Shown here: one piece after another, positions 53,346-62,860 of the stretch
Position numbering within the stretch: the stretch's first letter is position 1
How the letters are laid out: each line of letters starts with the position of its first letter
Assembly: GCA_016218025.1 (NCBI GenBank)
Contig: JACRFD010000083.1
Span: forward strand, 52,320-116,319
Length of the DNA stretch: 64,000 nucleotides
Direction: 5' to 3'
Source: Ignavibacteriales bacterium
Lineage (GTDB): Bacteria > Bacteroidota > Ignavibacteria > UBA10030 > SZUA-254
Made by a program: the position numbers and the translations under genes
The notes under the pieces: model-generated
Databases searched by the model: none
Seen by the model: the letters and a program-made list of their open reading frames with translations, nothing else
Told to the model about the DNA's origin: nothing

Positions 53346-54350
53346 ATGATTAAGAAAATTATTGCGTTAGCGCTTTTGTTGTCATCATTATCGTCCAGCC
53401 AAACTAAAGTTGGTTCAACCGCAGCTCCTTTTTTAAATATTGGGATGGGTCCCAGGGCTATTTCTATGGGTGGCGCATTTGTAGCCACAGCTAATGATTT
53501 ATCGACTTTGTACTGGAATCCTGCCGGTGCTTCAAGAATGGAAGCAACTGGAGCAATGTTTTTGTATTCCCCCTGGTTTGCCGATATTACTTACAATTGG
53601 GCAGGTTTATTGGTTAATACAGGGTCATATGGCTCATTGGGATTAAGCGTAACTTATCTAGATTACGGAAAAATGGAAGTAACTACACTTTCCGAACAGG
53701 AGGGAACAGGCGAATATTTTTCCGCTAAAGATATTGCATTTTCAGTAACTTATTCGTATAATTTAACCGACAAATTTTCACTTGGAATGAATGTAAAGTA
53801 CATAAACCAAAAGATTTGGAACAGTTCGGCGGATGCTTTCGCAATAGACCTTGGGACGCTATTTATTTCAGATTTCTATGGTGTAAGAATAGGTGCATCG
53901 ATTTCAAATTTCGGTACAGATATGACATTAGACGGGAAAGACCTCTTAGTATTATATGATCCGAACCCTAATCTTAACGGCAACAATGATCAAATTCTAA
54001 CCAGACTGAAAACGGATGCCTATCCATTACCGCTTATTTTTAGGGTTGGTATTGCAAAAGATTTCTTTGTTGGAAGCAAAAACCGTATTACTGTGGCTGC
54101 TGATGCAATTCATCCAAACGATAATGCTGAAGCAATGAATGTAGGGACAGAGTATTCATTCAATGAAAATTTATTCATTCGGGCTGGATATAAATCTCTC
54201 TTTTTAACCAACACTGAAGAAGGACTCAATCTTGGATTTGGCTTAAAGTATGAAATAGCCGATAAAGTATTTTTTAATATTGATTATGCGTACCAAGATT
54301 TTGGAAAATTAAAATACACACAACAATTTGGTGTGGGAATTCAATTTTAG
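53346..54350 (+). CDS. PorV/PorQ-family outer-membrane protein
   Basis: A 334-residue beta-barrel protein with a short signal peptide (to about 20). The N-terminal signature AAPFLNIGMGPRAISMGGAF, then ATANDLSTLYWNPAGASRM, is that of the UPF0164/PorV-PorQ group, FadL-like barrels. PorV shuttles type IX cargo at the surface; members found beside TonB receptors may do a related job for a particular cargo. It ends in QFGVGIQF. It follows the 1202-residue protein by nine bases, with GAGG before its ATG, and the starch-binding protein follows after 49 bases. An operon of receptor, surface protein and PorV is likely. Confidence 0.85.
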   Translation: MIKKIIALALLLSSLSSSQTKVGSTAAPFLNIGMGPRAISMGGAFVATANDLSTLYWNPAGASRMEATGAMFLYSPWFADITYNWAGLLVNTGSYGSLGLSVTYLDYGKMEVTTLSEQEGTGEYFSAKDIAFSVTYSYNLTDKFSLGMNVKYINQKIWNSSADAFAIDLGTLFISDFYGVRIGASISNFGTDMTLDGKDLLVLYDPNPNLNGNNDQILTRLKTDAYPLPLIFRVGIAKDFFVGSKNRITVAADAIHPNDNAEAMNVGTEYSFNENLFIRAGYKSLFLTNTEEGLNLGFGLKYEIADKVFFNIDYAYQDFGKLKYTQQFGVGIQF

Positions 54351-54399
54351 TATAAAATGTTATGCTTTCACTAACTACAACAAATAAAGGAGATATATT

Positions 54400-56991
54400 A
54401 TGAAAATTCTTACTGCATTTATTCTAACGGTTTTTCTTGTTACCGTTGGATATGCCGGTACAGATGTTAGGGATCTCGATTTATTCTACTCAGATGTTCA
54501 TATCGATACTCTTGCAACTGTAGATTTCCAATGTAATATGGGAGTACAAATTAAAAAAGGATTATTCAATCCGGTGGCTGATAGTTTGTTCATCAGTGGC
54601 AGTTTCAATAGTTGGGGAACCGACAATATGATGACGGATCCGAATAATGATTCGATCTACACCGTCTCTTTGCAGCCAGATACCATCGGAAAAAACGTCG
54701 AGTTTAAATTTCGATATGCACATAGCGGTTCTATGAATTGGGAAAGTGTATCGAACAGAAATTATCTGTTACCTCCCGGAACCAGTACTTATTATGCGTG
54801 GTATAACGAAGATAGTGTCTTTGTTCAGCAATATGATATCTATGTAACATTCTCATGTAATATGGAACTTGAGAGATTATCAGGTAGATTCAATCCCGCA
54901 GTTGATACCGTCTCTGTCAACGGTGATTTCAATGGATGGGCAGCAAAGACAACAATATTAGCACCGAACCCTTTGAATCCTGATTTATACGAAGCAACAG
55001 CCCTCATTCGAAAAGGATTAGGTGAATCAATTGAATTCAAGTATTGGTACACACCCAATAACTGGGAAAGTGTGTCGAATAGAAAATACTTCTTCACGCA
55101 AGATGACATCAATGTATTAGCAGCATCGTTCAGCGCTTCCTATAATGATGGTACTTTGGATAATGTTATTAATCAACCATGCGCAATAACACTAACTGTG
55201 AATACAAATGGAGCACGGTCAATAGTAAGTGGAAATCCGTTCCCTGTTGTGAACACTGTTCATGTAGCCGGAAGTGCACTTCCGTTACAATGGCCCAACG
55301 GCGGATGGCCAGATGCTGACAGTTCAAGAATGATCAAGTTGTATGATGACGGTACAAATGGTGATGCAACTGCCGGCGATAAAATATTCTCCGGAATTGT
55401 AACATTTGCAGCATATACCCCATTAAATGTTCTATACAAATATGGAATCAATTATGGCGATGCAGCAAACAACGAAGGTGGAAACGATAATGAATCCGGT
55501 TTTGCGACGAACCACACACTTCAGATGACAAAATTTATGACAAGCGCCACAACAGTTGATACTTTCGGAACAATGGGCGTGTCAACCTTGGCGAATATTT
55601 TAGTGGTACCTCCAACCGTTCAATTCCAATGCAACATGAGTGTGCAAATCAAGAAAGGATTATTTGTTCCTTCCTCCGATAGTTTATTCATCAGCGGCAC
55701 TTTCAACGGATGGGGTACAGATAACATGATGACCGACCCGAATAATGATTCAATTTACACGGCAACATTCCAGCCAGGTCAACCAGGCGCAAATGTTGAA
55801 TTTAAATTCCGCTTTGCTCATGCTGGTGCAATGACATGGGAAAGTGTTTCAAATAGAAATTACTTGTTACCGGAAGGCACCGGATCATATTATGCATGGT
55901 ACAACAATGATAGTATTTTTGTCCAGCAATATGATATTAACATGACATTCTCCTGCAATATGGAATTGGAGAGATTGTCGGGCAGATTCAATCCAGCAGC
56001 TGATACTGTATCTGTTAATGGCGATTTCAACGGCTGGTCATCAAAGACTACAATTCTAACTCCGAATCCATTAAATCCTGATCTTTATGAAGCAACTACT
56101 GTTATTCGCAGAGGATTAGGTGAGAAGATAGAATTTAAGTTCTGGTACACAGAAAATAATTGGGAAAGCGTATCAAACAGAACTTACACATTCACTCAGG
56201 ATGATATAAATGCTCTATCTGCATCTTTCAGTGCATCGTTTAATGATGGCTCGTTGGATAATGTCATCAATCAACCGTGCAAAATTACATTTACTGTGAA
56301 TACGAATGCCGCCAAATCCATCGTCAGCGGAAATCCATTCCCGGTTGTTAATACCGCTCACATTGCCGGTAGTGCCTTGCCATTGCAGTGGCCCAACGGC
56401 GGCTGGCCCGATGCTGACAGCACCAGAGTAATTAAATTATTCGATGACGGTACGAATGGCGATGTTGCGGCAGGCGACAAAATATTCTCAGTGGAAGTAA
56501 CGTTTGCAGCATATACACCGTTAAATGTTCTGTATAAATACGGAATCAACTGGGCAGATGCAGCAAATAACGAAGGCGGTAACGATAATGAAGCCGGTTT
56601 TGCAGTAAACCATACACTTCAGATGACTAAATTCATGAAGTCTGCAACTACGGTTGATACATTTGGTACAATGACAATTTCAACTTTGAAAGATCCTCTG
56701 GCAGTAAAAGAATTGCCGGTGGTTCCAACAAAGTATGAGTTACAACAAAATTATCCTAACCCGTTCAATCCATTAACGAATATTACTTACAGCATAATAA
56801 AAGAATCATTTGTTACGTTGAAAGTGTATAATGTTTTGGGTGTTGAAGTTGCGACACTTGTGAGTGAAAAACAAAACGTCGGTACATTCAATGCGACATT
56901 CGATGCTTCAGGATTCTCAAGCGGTATGTATTTCTATAAATTAACCGCAGGAGATTTTGTAAGTACGAAAAAGATGATTTTAGTTAAGTAA
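54400..56991 (+). CDS. Type IX-exported protein with duplicated starch-binding-like modules
   Basis: An 863-residue secreted protein with signal peptide (about 1-19). Two nearly identical units of 365 residues (about 41-405 and 406-770) each contain two CBM20/CBM48-like modules, with SGSFNSWGTDNMMTDPNNDS and VNGDFNGWAAKTTIL followed by WESVSNRNYLL, and a third module ending DDGTNGDATAGDKIFSG. The rest is a type A sorting domain (LQQNYPNPFNPLTNITYSI, KVYNVLGVEVATLV, SGMYFYKL). No catalytic domain is seen, so it is likely a surface starch binder, comparable in job to SusE/SusF. The ATG has a strong AAAGGAG (54382-54388). A terminator-like hairpin follows. Confidence 0.85.
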   Translation: MKILTAFILTVFLVTVGYAGTDVRDLDLFYSDVHIDTLATVDFQCNMGVQIKKGLFNPVADSLFISGSFNSWGTDNMMTDPNNDSIYTVSLQPDTIGKNVEFKFRYAHSGSMNWESVSNRNYLLPPGTSTYYAWYNEDSVFVQQYDIYVTFSCNMELERLSGRFNPAVDTVSVNGDFNGWAAKTTILAPNPLNPDLYEATALIRKGLGESIEFKYWYTPNNWESVSNRKYFFTQDDINVLAASFSASYNDGTLDNVINQPCAITLTVNTNGARSIVSGNPFPVVNTVHVAGSALPLQWPNGGWPDADSSRMIKLYDDGTNGDATAGDKIFSGIVTFAAYTPLNVLYKYGINYGDAANNEGGNDNESGFATNHTLQMTKFMTSATTVDTFGTMGVSTLANILVVPPTVQFQCNMSVQIKKGLFVPSSDSLFISGTFNGWGTDNMMTDPNNDSIYTATFQPGQPGANVEFKFRFAHAGAMTWESVSNRNYLLPEGTGSYYAWYNNDSIFVQQYDINMTFSCNMELERLSGRFNPAADTVSVNGDFNGWSSKTTILTPNPLNPDLYEATTVIRRGLGEKIEFKFWYTENNWESVSNRTYTFTQDDINALSASFSASFNDGSLDNVINQPCKITFTVNTNAAKSIVSGNPFPVVNTAHIAGSALPLQWPNGGWPDADSTRVIKLFDDGTNGDVAAGDKIFSVEVTFAAYTPLNVLYKYGINWADAANNEGGNDNEAGFAVNHTLQMTKFMKSATTVDTFGTMTISTLKDPLAVKELPVVPTKYELQQNYPNPFNPLTNITYSIIKESFVTLKVYNVLGVEVATLVSEKQNVGTFNATFDASGFSSGMYFYKLTAGDFVSTKKMILVK
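54520..56709 (+). repeat. Two tandem 1095-bp units inside the starch-binding gene
   Basis: The unit starting at about 54520 (ACTGTAGATTTCCAATG) recurs at about 55615 (ACCGTTCAATTCCAATG) in the same frame. Protein identity is visibly very high (for example the run TDPNNDSIYT and WPNGGWPDAD are unchanged) while many third codon positions differ, so it is an old duplication kept by selection rather than an assembly artefact. Confidence 0.85.
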
Positions 56992-57009
56992 TAACATTGT
57001 AACAATGAA

Positions 57010-57049
57010 GGCGTCCGCCGGCATCAAATTGCTTGGCGGCGCCTTTTTT
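57010..57049 (+). terminator. Intrinsic terminator/attenuator between starch-binding and amylase genes
   Basis: GGCG-t-CCGCC (57010-57019) pairs with GGCGGCGCC (57035-57043) with one bulged T, and T-run 57044-57049 follows. It ends 17 bases before the ATG of the lipoprotein amylase, leaving no room for a separate promoter, so it probably reduces, rather than stops, expression of downstream genes. Confidence 0.85.
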
Positions 57050-57065
57050 ATTTATTGAATTAATT

Positions 57066-58529
57066 ATGAAGAAAACATATTCTTATATTTTTATTCTTTT
57101 TTTGTTTACATCCTGTTCTGCTCAACAGGAGAGCAGGAAGGGATTTGTTCCTGAATGGGCTAAGGATGCAATCTATTATCAAATATTTCCCGAAAGATTC
57201 GCAAATGGCGATTCAACAAACGATCCGCCGAACACAGAGAAGTGGGGCGGCGTTCCCCAATTTAATAATTATTTCGGCGGTGATATAAAAGGAATAATCG
57301 ATCATCTTGATTATCTGAAAGATTTAGGAATTAACGCTCTTTATCTCAATCCGATATTCGAATCGAATACTAATCATAAATATCATACTATCGATTATTT
57401 CAAAATCGATCCGCATTTCGGAACGGAAAAAGATTTCAAACTTCTTCTCGATAAATGCCACTCACTAAACATTAAAGTTATAATTGATGGCGTGTTTAAT
57501 CATACAGGAACAGAATTTTTTGCCTTTCGTGATATCGTGAAGAATGAAAAAAAATCAAAATATTTTGATTGGTATAATGTTCATAGCTTCCCCGTTCAGC
57601 TTCCTCCTGCAAAACCAAATTACGAAGCGTGGTGGGGAAACGGAGAGCTTCCAAAGCTCATGGCGGATAATCCTGAAGTCAGGAAATATCTTTTTGATGC
57701 AACACGGTACTGGATGAAGCTGGGTCTCGATGGTTGGCGGCTGGATGTTCCGAATGAAATGTCGCACGATTTCTGGATTGAGTGGAGAAAAATTGTTAAA
57801 GAGGAAAATCCAGATGCATTAATCATTGGTGAGATATGGGATGATGCATCACCTTGGTTGAAGGGTGATCAGTTTGATGCCGTGATGAATTACAGATTCC
57901 GGGGTGCTTGTGTAGGTTTCATAGCGCTTGAAAACAGAAACGCTGTCCAGTTCGATTCAATTTTAACTGCTGTAAGAAATGAATATCCAGAAGAAGTCGG
58001 ATATGCATTACAAAATCTGATAGGCAGTCATGACACTGAAAGATTTTTAACATTATGTGATGGAAATATCGATAAAGAAAAGCTTGCTGTGCTGATGCAA
58101 ATGACTTATGTCGGTGCGCCGATGATTTATTACGGAGACGAGATCGGGATGATCGGTGGTAAAGATCCTGATTGTAGAAAAACTATGATCTGGGATTCAA
58201 CAAGTTGGAATCGTGAACTGCTTAACTGGTATTCGAAAATGGTAGATTTAAGAAATCGTTATCCTGTTTTGAGACGCGGGTCTGTCAAGACACTTTTATC
58301 GGATAAAGATAAAAAGTTGTATGCTTTCATTCGCGAATATGAAAAATCGAAAGTGGTTGTTATATTAAATATGAGCGATGAAATTCAACAAATTCCGGTT
58401 GGAATTATTTCGTCAATTGATAAATCATGGAAAGATTTATTGGAAAATAAAGATTATGATCTCAAATCAGAAAGTATAATGATACCTCCGGTATCCGGAA
58501 ATGTGTTCCTTTCAAATGAAAGTAAATAA
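57066..58529 (+). CDS. GH13 alpha-amylase family lipoprotein (cyclomaltodextrinase/neopullulanase-like)
   Basis: Hydrolyses alpha-1,4-glucans or maltodextrins. A lipoprotein signal ends ILFLFTSC with lipid Cys17, so it is membrane-anchored. The GH13 regions are all present: VIIDGVFNHTG (region I), GWRLDVPNE with nucleophile Asp227, IIGEIWDD with acid/base Glu256, and IGSHDTERF with Asp323. The N-terminal DAIYYQIFPERFANGD start fits the neopullulanase/SusA subgroup, but its CBM34 domain is missing. I use ATG 57066 because the upstream in-frame start 57033 lies inside the terminator hairpin and would precede the signal peptide. The next amylase overlaps as TAATG. Confidence 0.92.
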   Translation: MKKTYSYIFILFLFTSCSAQQESRKGFVPEWAKDAIYYQIFPERFANGDSTNDPPNTEKWGGVPQFNNYFGGDIKGIIDHLDYLKDLGINALYLNPIFESNTNHKYHTIDYFKIDPHFGTEKDFKLLLDKCHSLNIKVIIDGVFNHTGTEFFAFRDIVKNEKKSKYFDWYNVHSFPVQLPPAKPNYEAWWGNGELPKLMADNPEVRKYLFDATRYWMKLGLDGWRLDVPNEMSHDFWIEWRKIVKEENPDALIIGEIWDDASPWLKGDQFDAVMNYRFRGACVGFIALENRNAVQFDSILTAVRNEYPEEVGYALQNLIGSHDTERFLTLCDGNIDKEKLAVLMQMTYVGAPMIYYGDEIGMIGGKDPDCRKTMIWDSTSWNRELLNWYSKMVDLRNRYPVLRRGSVKTLLSDKDKKLYAFIREYEKSKVVVILNMSDEIQQIPVGIISSIDKSWKDLLENKDYDLKSESIMIPPVSGNVFLSNESK

Positions 58530-61500
58530 TGAAAAGTCTTAAGATAATATTGGCTCTACTCTTTTCGGTATGCCTATCATATTCAGCCGATAGCGTAGAT
58601 GTTGTTTTCCGATACAACTTTGCAAAGGATACGATTCCAACAGTTCCTGGAACCTTTAATAATTGGAATAACAGTGCTTGGCCCATGACAAAATCAGCAG
58701 GTGATCTCTGGATTCGTACAGCTCGGCTTGCACTGGGAACATATCAATATAAATTTTATGTTAGAACTACACTCTGGCCCAATGATCCGCTAAATCATCA
58801 TGTCTTTCCAGATGCCAATCAAAACTCGATCCTTTACGTTAAGAATCCGACGATATATCATTTTACTCCCAATCAGCGCAATCCGGTAGTTAATACTTCG
58901 TTGCCAACAATTACAGCATATTTATTCCCGTTAGTAGGTACGGAAGTCGACACATCAACTTTATCGCTGAAAATTGATTCAGATTTATATACAGGTATTG
59001 GATCAGCATATGATTTCATTACAAAGAAATTTAGTTTTACTCCATCTGAACCTCTCGCGAATGGCAATCATATTATTATCTTAACGGCGGGAGCCAATGC
59101 AGATACGGTCAACTTCACAACTCGCGGCGGATTCGTTCAATTATTAAATCTATTTCCATTCGATACATGGAAGAGCAGATGGCAATTGAACGGGATTGTT
59201 GAAGATAGCACAATTTCAACTTTATGGATCGTGAGGAATCATACTGATTCATTCAATGTGAATGTCAATAATAAATTATTCAGTTATTCTGTTCCTCTTA
59301 TTGAGGGTGAAAATAGTTTCATCGCAATTGCAGATTCCTCAGGATCTACAGTCACTTCTTCACCGGTTATTTTTAGTAGAAAAATAAATCATTCACCAAA
59401 TGCATCAATAACCTTTTACCCTTCAGGTGGTAATCTGACATTCTATGCAACATCGAGTAGCGATCCTGATTCAGGACAGACTAATCTTCTCACATTTTTA
59501 TGGCATGCAGATACGTCGAACCCGCAATACATTTCAGAAATTGATAATTCCACACAAAAAACAATCCCGGTACAAAAGCCTGTAACTAGTGGTGAATATT
59601 ATTTCACTCTTGTTGCTACTGATCCAAATGGTAACAAAGATACGACAAGAAATTATTTTACAGTTGATAATATCGGAAATGTTATCTCTTCTACTTATAT
59701 GACTAATCCCACGTGGGCAAGAGAAGCAAGAGTATATTTTCTTTTCCCAAAAGCCTTCTCAACGGAAGGGACAATAAATGCGGCAAAACCAAAATTACAA
59801 TACATAAAGGATTTGGGGTTCAATGTGATCTGGCTGATGCCGGTCATGAAAAACGCATATCCTATCGATAATGGAGTTGGACCGGGATATAACATTGTAG
59901 ATTTTTATAATGTCGCACCTGAATACGGAACAAACATTGATCTCAAGAATTTTATAGAAGATGCTCATAAGCTCGGAATAAAAATTATTCTCGATATCAC
60001 GCCTAATCATACAAGCCGGTTTCATCCATGGTCGATTGATGCTCATACGTTCAAGAAGAATTCTTATTACTGGAATTGGTATCAACATGAATATATTATT
60101 CATAATGAAAATGGTCTGGGACAGTCTGCCGACGCAGACAGCTTTTGGTACTATTCAGGTTTTAGCGACCAGTTACTGAATTATAATTGGCTGGATGAAG
60201 ATGCGCGAGCGGAGATGATAAATGTTTACAAATATTGGACTAAATATTTCGACGCGGACGGATTCCGGTTCGATGTTTATTGGGGACCTCATAGACGTTA
60301 CGGCGAACGGTATATGGGGCAACCTGTAAGGAAAGCATTAAAGCATATCAAACCCGATATCTTACTTTTAGCGGAAGACGATGGCACCGGATCCGGTACA
60401 GAAAGTATTTATGCCGATTATGCATTTATTGACGTCCGCGGTGGAGTAGATGCTTCATATGATTTCAAAATGTACAGAAATGCCGTTGTGAATTTCGGAT
60501 TCAGCAGTACTGCAATCAATAATCTTCAGAATGAAATTGATAATGCGGGATTCTATCCGGGTGAGAATTCGTTATACATGCGCTTCATGGAATCTCAAGA
60601 TGAAGACAGAATATTTTACACCGATCCTAATCCTTCAACTTACTACAACAGCGATCCCGTAACTGCATTCAAAAAAACTATGCCGATGGCGAGTGTGTTA
60701 TTTACTGCTCCTGGTTTTCCGATGTTGTGGAACGGACAGGAAGTGGGTTGGGGTTATGGAATAACCGGGTCGAAACTTGCACGCAACAGAAGTGTTATTA
60801 ATTGGGACTTCCAAGGCAAAACTATTTTAACTCCGCATTATCAGAAACTTGCAAACATTCGCGGTCAGTTTCCGGCTTTCACTCAGCATAAACGGGATAC
60901 GAATCATGATGGTTATGTGAACAGTTCTGATTCATCTGATTTTATCAGAGTTGCATCGAGTAATAGTTTGGTTTATTCATTTTCGCGTCCTTATCAAGAT
61001 CAAAATGGATTGACGGTTGTAAATGTTTCTAATGCTGAGCAAACTGCCATACTAAATCTTGCAGTTCCTAATGTCATGAAATTTGCAGGAGGCGTTCAAC
61101 CTTCATCTTATTATTATCTTAATAATCTTTATAATAATACCAGAGAGCAGCTTCCCGGTTCGGCTTTTGATTCAGTTACTGTAACTATTCCGCCATACGG
61201 ATCAGCAATATATACCGTTTCTTTGACTCCAGATTCGGTTATAATCGATAATCCTATCGTAAGTGTAGATCAACAACCCTTAAAGCCGTTAGAATATGTT
61301 CTAGAGCAAAATTATCCGAATCCGTTTAATCCAACAACTAATTTTCAATTTACAATTGCCAATTGTCAATTGACAATTCTCAAAGTGTATGATGTCTTGG
61401 GGAGAGAAGTCGTCACGCTGGTAAACGAGGTGAGGCAACCGGGTACATACACTGTACAATGGAATGCGGCTGGGTTACCAAGTGGTGTATATTTTTATAG

Positions 61501-61552
61501 ATTATCATCGGGTAATTTTAGTGATGTAAAGAAAATGATACTTATAAGATGA
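58529..61552 (+). CDS. Multidomain GH13 alpha-amylase with type IX sorting domain
   Basis: A 1007-residue secreted amylase with signal peptide (about 1-19). An N-terminal glycogen-binding-like (CBM48) module reads VPGTFNNWNNSAWPM, two Ig/PKD-like domains follow (about 120-390, ASITFYPSGGNLTFYATSSS), then GH13: IILDITPNHTS (region I), GFRFDVYWG with nucleophile Asp582, LLAEDDG with acid/base Glu616, and region IV as ESQDEDR, with catalytic Asp691 kept but the usual His replaced by Gln690. A type A sorting domain occupies about 925-1007 (LEQNYPNPFNPTTNFQFT, KVYDVLGREVVTLVNEV). It starts at TAATG within the previous stop. Surface location is inferred. Confidence 0.9.
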   Translation: MKSLKIILALLFSVCLSYSADSVDVVFRYNFAKDTIPTVPGTFNNWNNSAWPMTKSAGDLWIRTARLALGTYQYKFYVRTTLWPNDPLNHHVFPDANQNSILYVKNPTIYHFTPNQRNPVVNTSLPTITAYLFPLVGTEVDTSTLSLKIDSDLYTGIGSAYDFITKKFSFTPSEPLANGNHIIILTAGANADTVNFTTRGGFVQLLNLFPFDTWKSRWQLNGIVEDSTISTLWIVRNHTDSFNVNVNNKLFSYSVPLIEGENSFIAIADSSGSTVTSSPVIFSRKINHSPNASITFYPSGGNLTFYATSSSDPDSGQTNLLTFLWHADTSNPQYISEIDNSTQKTIPVQKPVTSGEYYFTLVATDPNGNKDTTRNYFTVDNIGNVISSTYMTNPTWAREARVYFLFPKAFSTEGTINAAKPKLQYIKDLGFNVIWLMPVMKNAYPIDNGVGPGYNIVDFYNVAPEYGTNIDLKNFIEDAHKLGIKIILDITPNHTSRFHPWSIDAHTFKKNSYYWNWYQHEYIIHNENGLGQSADADSFWYYSGFSDQLLNYNWLDEDARAEMINVYKYWTKYFDADGFRFDVYWGPHRRYGERYMGQPVRKALKHIKPDILLLAEDDGTGSGTESIYADYAFIDVRGGVDASYDFKMYRNAVVNFGFSSTAINNLQNEIDNAGFYPGENSLYMRFMESQDEDRIFYTDPNPSTYYNSDPVTAFKKTMPMASVLFTAPGFPMLWNGQEVGWGYGITGSKLARNRSVINWDFQGKTILTPHYQKLANIRGQFPAFTQHKRDTNHDGYVNSSDSSDFIRVASSNSLVYSFSRPYQDQNGLTVVNVSNAEQTAILNLAVPNVMKFAGGVQPSSYYYLNNLYNNTREQLPGSAFDSVTVTIPPYGSAIYTVSLTPDSVIIDNPIVSVDQQPLKPLEYVLEQNYPNPFNPTTNFQFTIANCQLTILKVYDVLGREVVTLVNEVRQPGTYTVQWNAAGLPSGVYFYRLSSGNFSDVKKMILIR
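61346..61380. repeat. Heptamer tandem repeat (5 x CAATTNN) inside the sorting-domain coding region
   Basis: CAATTTA, CAATTGC, CAATTGT, CAATTGA, CAATTCT lie head to tail at 61346-61380 and encode the FQFTIANCQLTIL stretch. The other two sorting domains in the window have different residues here (for example DIRYWISDVSQVSI). The seven-base period out of frame with codons suggests a DNA-level repeat that invaded the domain. Confidence 0.7.
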
Positions 61553-61592
61553 TCAAAAATAGAATTCGCCGTTTCCATTCAAACTAAAATAA

Positions 61593-62852
61593 ATGAAAAA
61601 AAATATCATTCATCGTGTATCACCGATCGTTTATTTTGGAAGTATGTTATTACTTTCGATAATGGTATTTCTCTCGTGTTCACGAAGTGTTGATATAAAT
61701 CGTGTCGTCATCTGGCATCAGATGCGGGTTGACGAGCGTGTTATACTCGAAGCACAACTGAAGAAATACATGGAGCTTCATCCGGGAATCCATATCGAGG
61801 CTATCTATAAGGAAACAGAGGAACTGCGATCAGGTTTTATCATTGCAGCCATTGCAGGACAGGGACCGGATTTGGTTTATGGTCCCTCGGATCAAATCGG
61901 ACCATTTCAGGTAATGAATATCATAAAACCGATGGAGAGTTTATTTACAAAAGATTGGCTTGACTCATTTAATCCAAAAGGAATTACATGGTACAAAGGA
62001 CATTTGTATCAGATTGCGGATAAACTTGGAAATCATCTTACACTTGTCTATAATAAAAAATTATTGCAAAAACCTCCTGAAACGGATATTGAATTAATCG
62101 AAACAGGTAAACGATTAACTGTCGATTCAAACGGTGATGGAAAGTTCGAACAGTACGGATTAGTTTGGAATTACACAGAACCGTTTTTCTTTATTCCGTT
62201 CATGACCGGATTTGGCGGCTGGGTGATGGACGAGGAAGGAAATCCGACGCTCGATAATCCGGGTGTTGTTGATGGATTGAATTTCATAAAAGATTTAAGA
62301 GATAAGTATAAAATTATTCCAAAGGAAGCAGATTATAATATTGCTGACGCGTTGTTTAAAGATGGCAAAGCTGCTATGATAATCAACGGTGATTGGTCGT
62401 GGGCTGGTTATAAAAAAGCCGGAATTGAAATTGGGATTGCGCCGTTACTAAAGATAATTAAGACGGGTTTGTGGTGTGCTCCAATGGTTTCACCCAAAGG
62501 TTTTTCGATAAATGTGAATGTTCGGAAGGAAAAAGAAAAACTCGTTATCGATGTTTTGAAATTTTTGCTTGCGCCGGAAAATCAGCTTGAAACTGCGAAA
62601 CAACTTAACACAATGCCAACATGGAAAGCGCTATACGATGATCCGTTTATTAAAAATGATGAGATACTAATGAACTCTCAAATCCAGATTGACCGCGGCA
62701 AACCGATGCCCGTTGTTCCTGAACTCCGTGCGATATGGGATGCAATGCGTCCAAGTTATCAGGCAGTATTAGGCGGTGTAAAAACACCAGAGCAGGCAGC
62801 GAAGGATATGCAAGTTTTAGCAAAGCGAAAAATTGCCGAGATGAATGAGTAA
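61593..62852 (+). CDS. Sugar ABC importer solute-binding lipoprotein (MalE-like)
   Basis: Captures oligosaccharides for an ABC importer. A lipoprotein signal (LLLSIMVFLSC, Cys about 29) is followed by a type-1 extracellular binding-protein fold: VVIWHQMRVDERVILEAQLK, GPDLVYGPSDQIGPFQV, TVDSNGDGKFEQYGLVW (a possible calcium loop), GKAAMIINGDWSWAGYKKAG and the C-terminal QAVLGGVKTPEQAAKDMQ. The length of 419 fits. It precedes MalF- and MalG-like genes and would work with the MalK-like ATPase on the minus strand. Maltodextrin is inferred from the neighbouring amylases. Confidence 0.92.
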   Translation: MKKNIIHRVSPIVYFGSMLLLSIMVFLSCSRSVDINRVVIWHQMRVDERVILEAQLKKYMELHPGIHIEAIYKETEELRSGFIIAAIAGQGPDLVYGPSDQIGPFQVMNIIKPMESLFTKDWLDSFNPKGITWYKGHLYQIADKLGNHLTLVYNKKLLQKPPETDIELIETGKRLTVDSNGDGKFEQYGLVWNYTEPFFFIPFMTGFGGWVMDEEGNPTLDNPGVVDGLNFIKDLRDKYKIIPKEADYNIADALFKDGKAAMIINGDWSWAGYKKAGIEIGIAPLLKIIKTGLWCAPMVSPKGFSINVNVRKEKEKLVIDVLKFLLAPENQLETAKQLNTMPTWKALYDDPFIKNDEILMNSQIQIDRGKPMPVVPELRAIWDAMRPSYQAVLGGVKTPEQAAKDMQVLAKRKIAEMNE

Positions 62853-62860
62853 GACAAGTC

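Noticed and set aside
54520..56709. Long direct repeats that might suggest an assembly duplication or CRISPR-like array
   Set aside because: The units differ at many silent positions and stay in one reading frame, so they are an old gene-internal duplication; no short regularly spaced repeats exist anywhere in the window.
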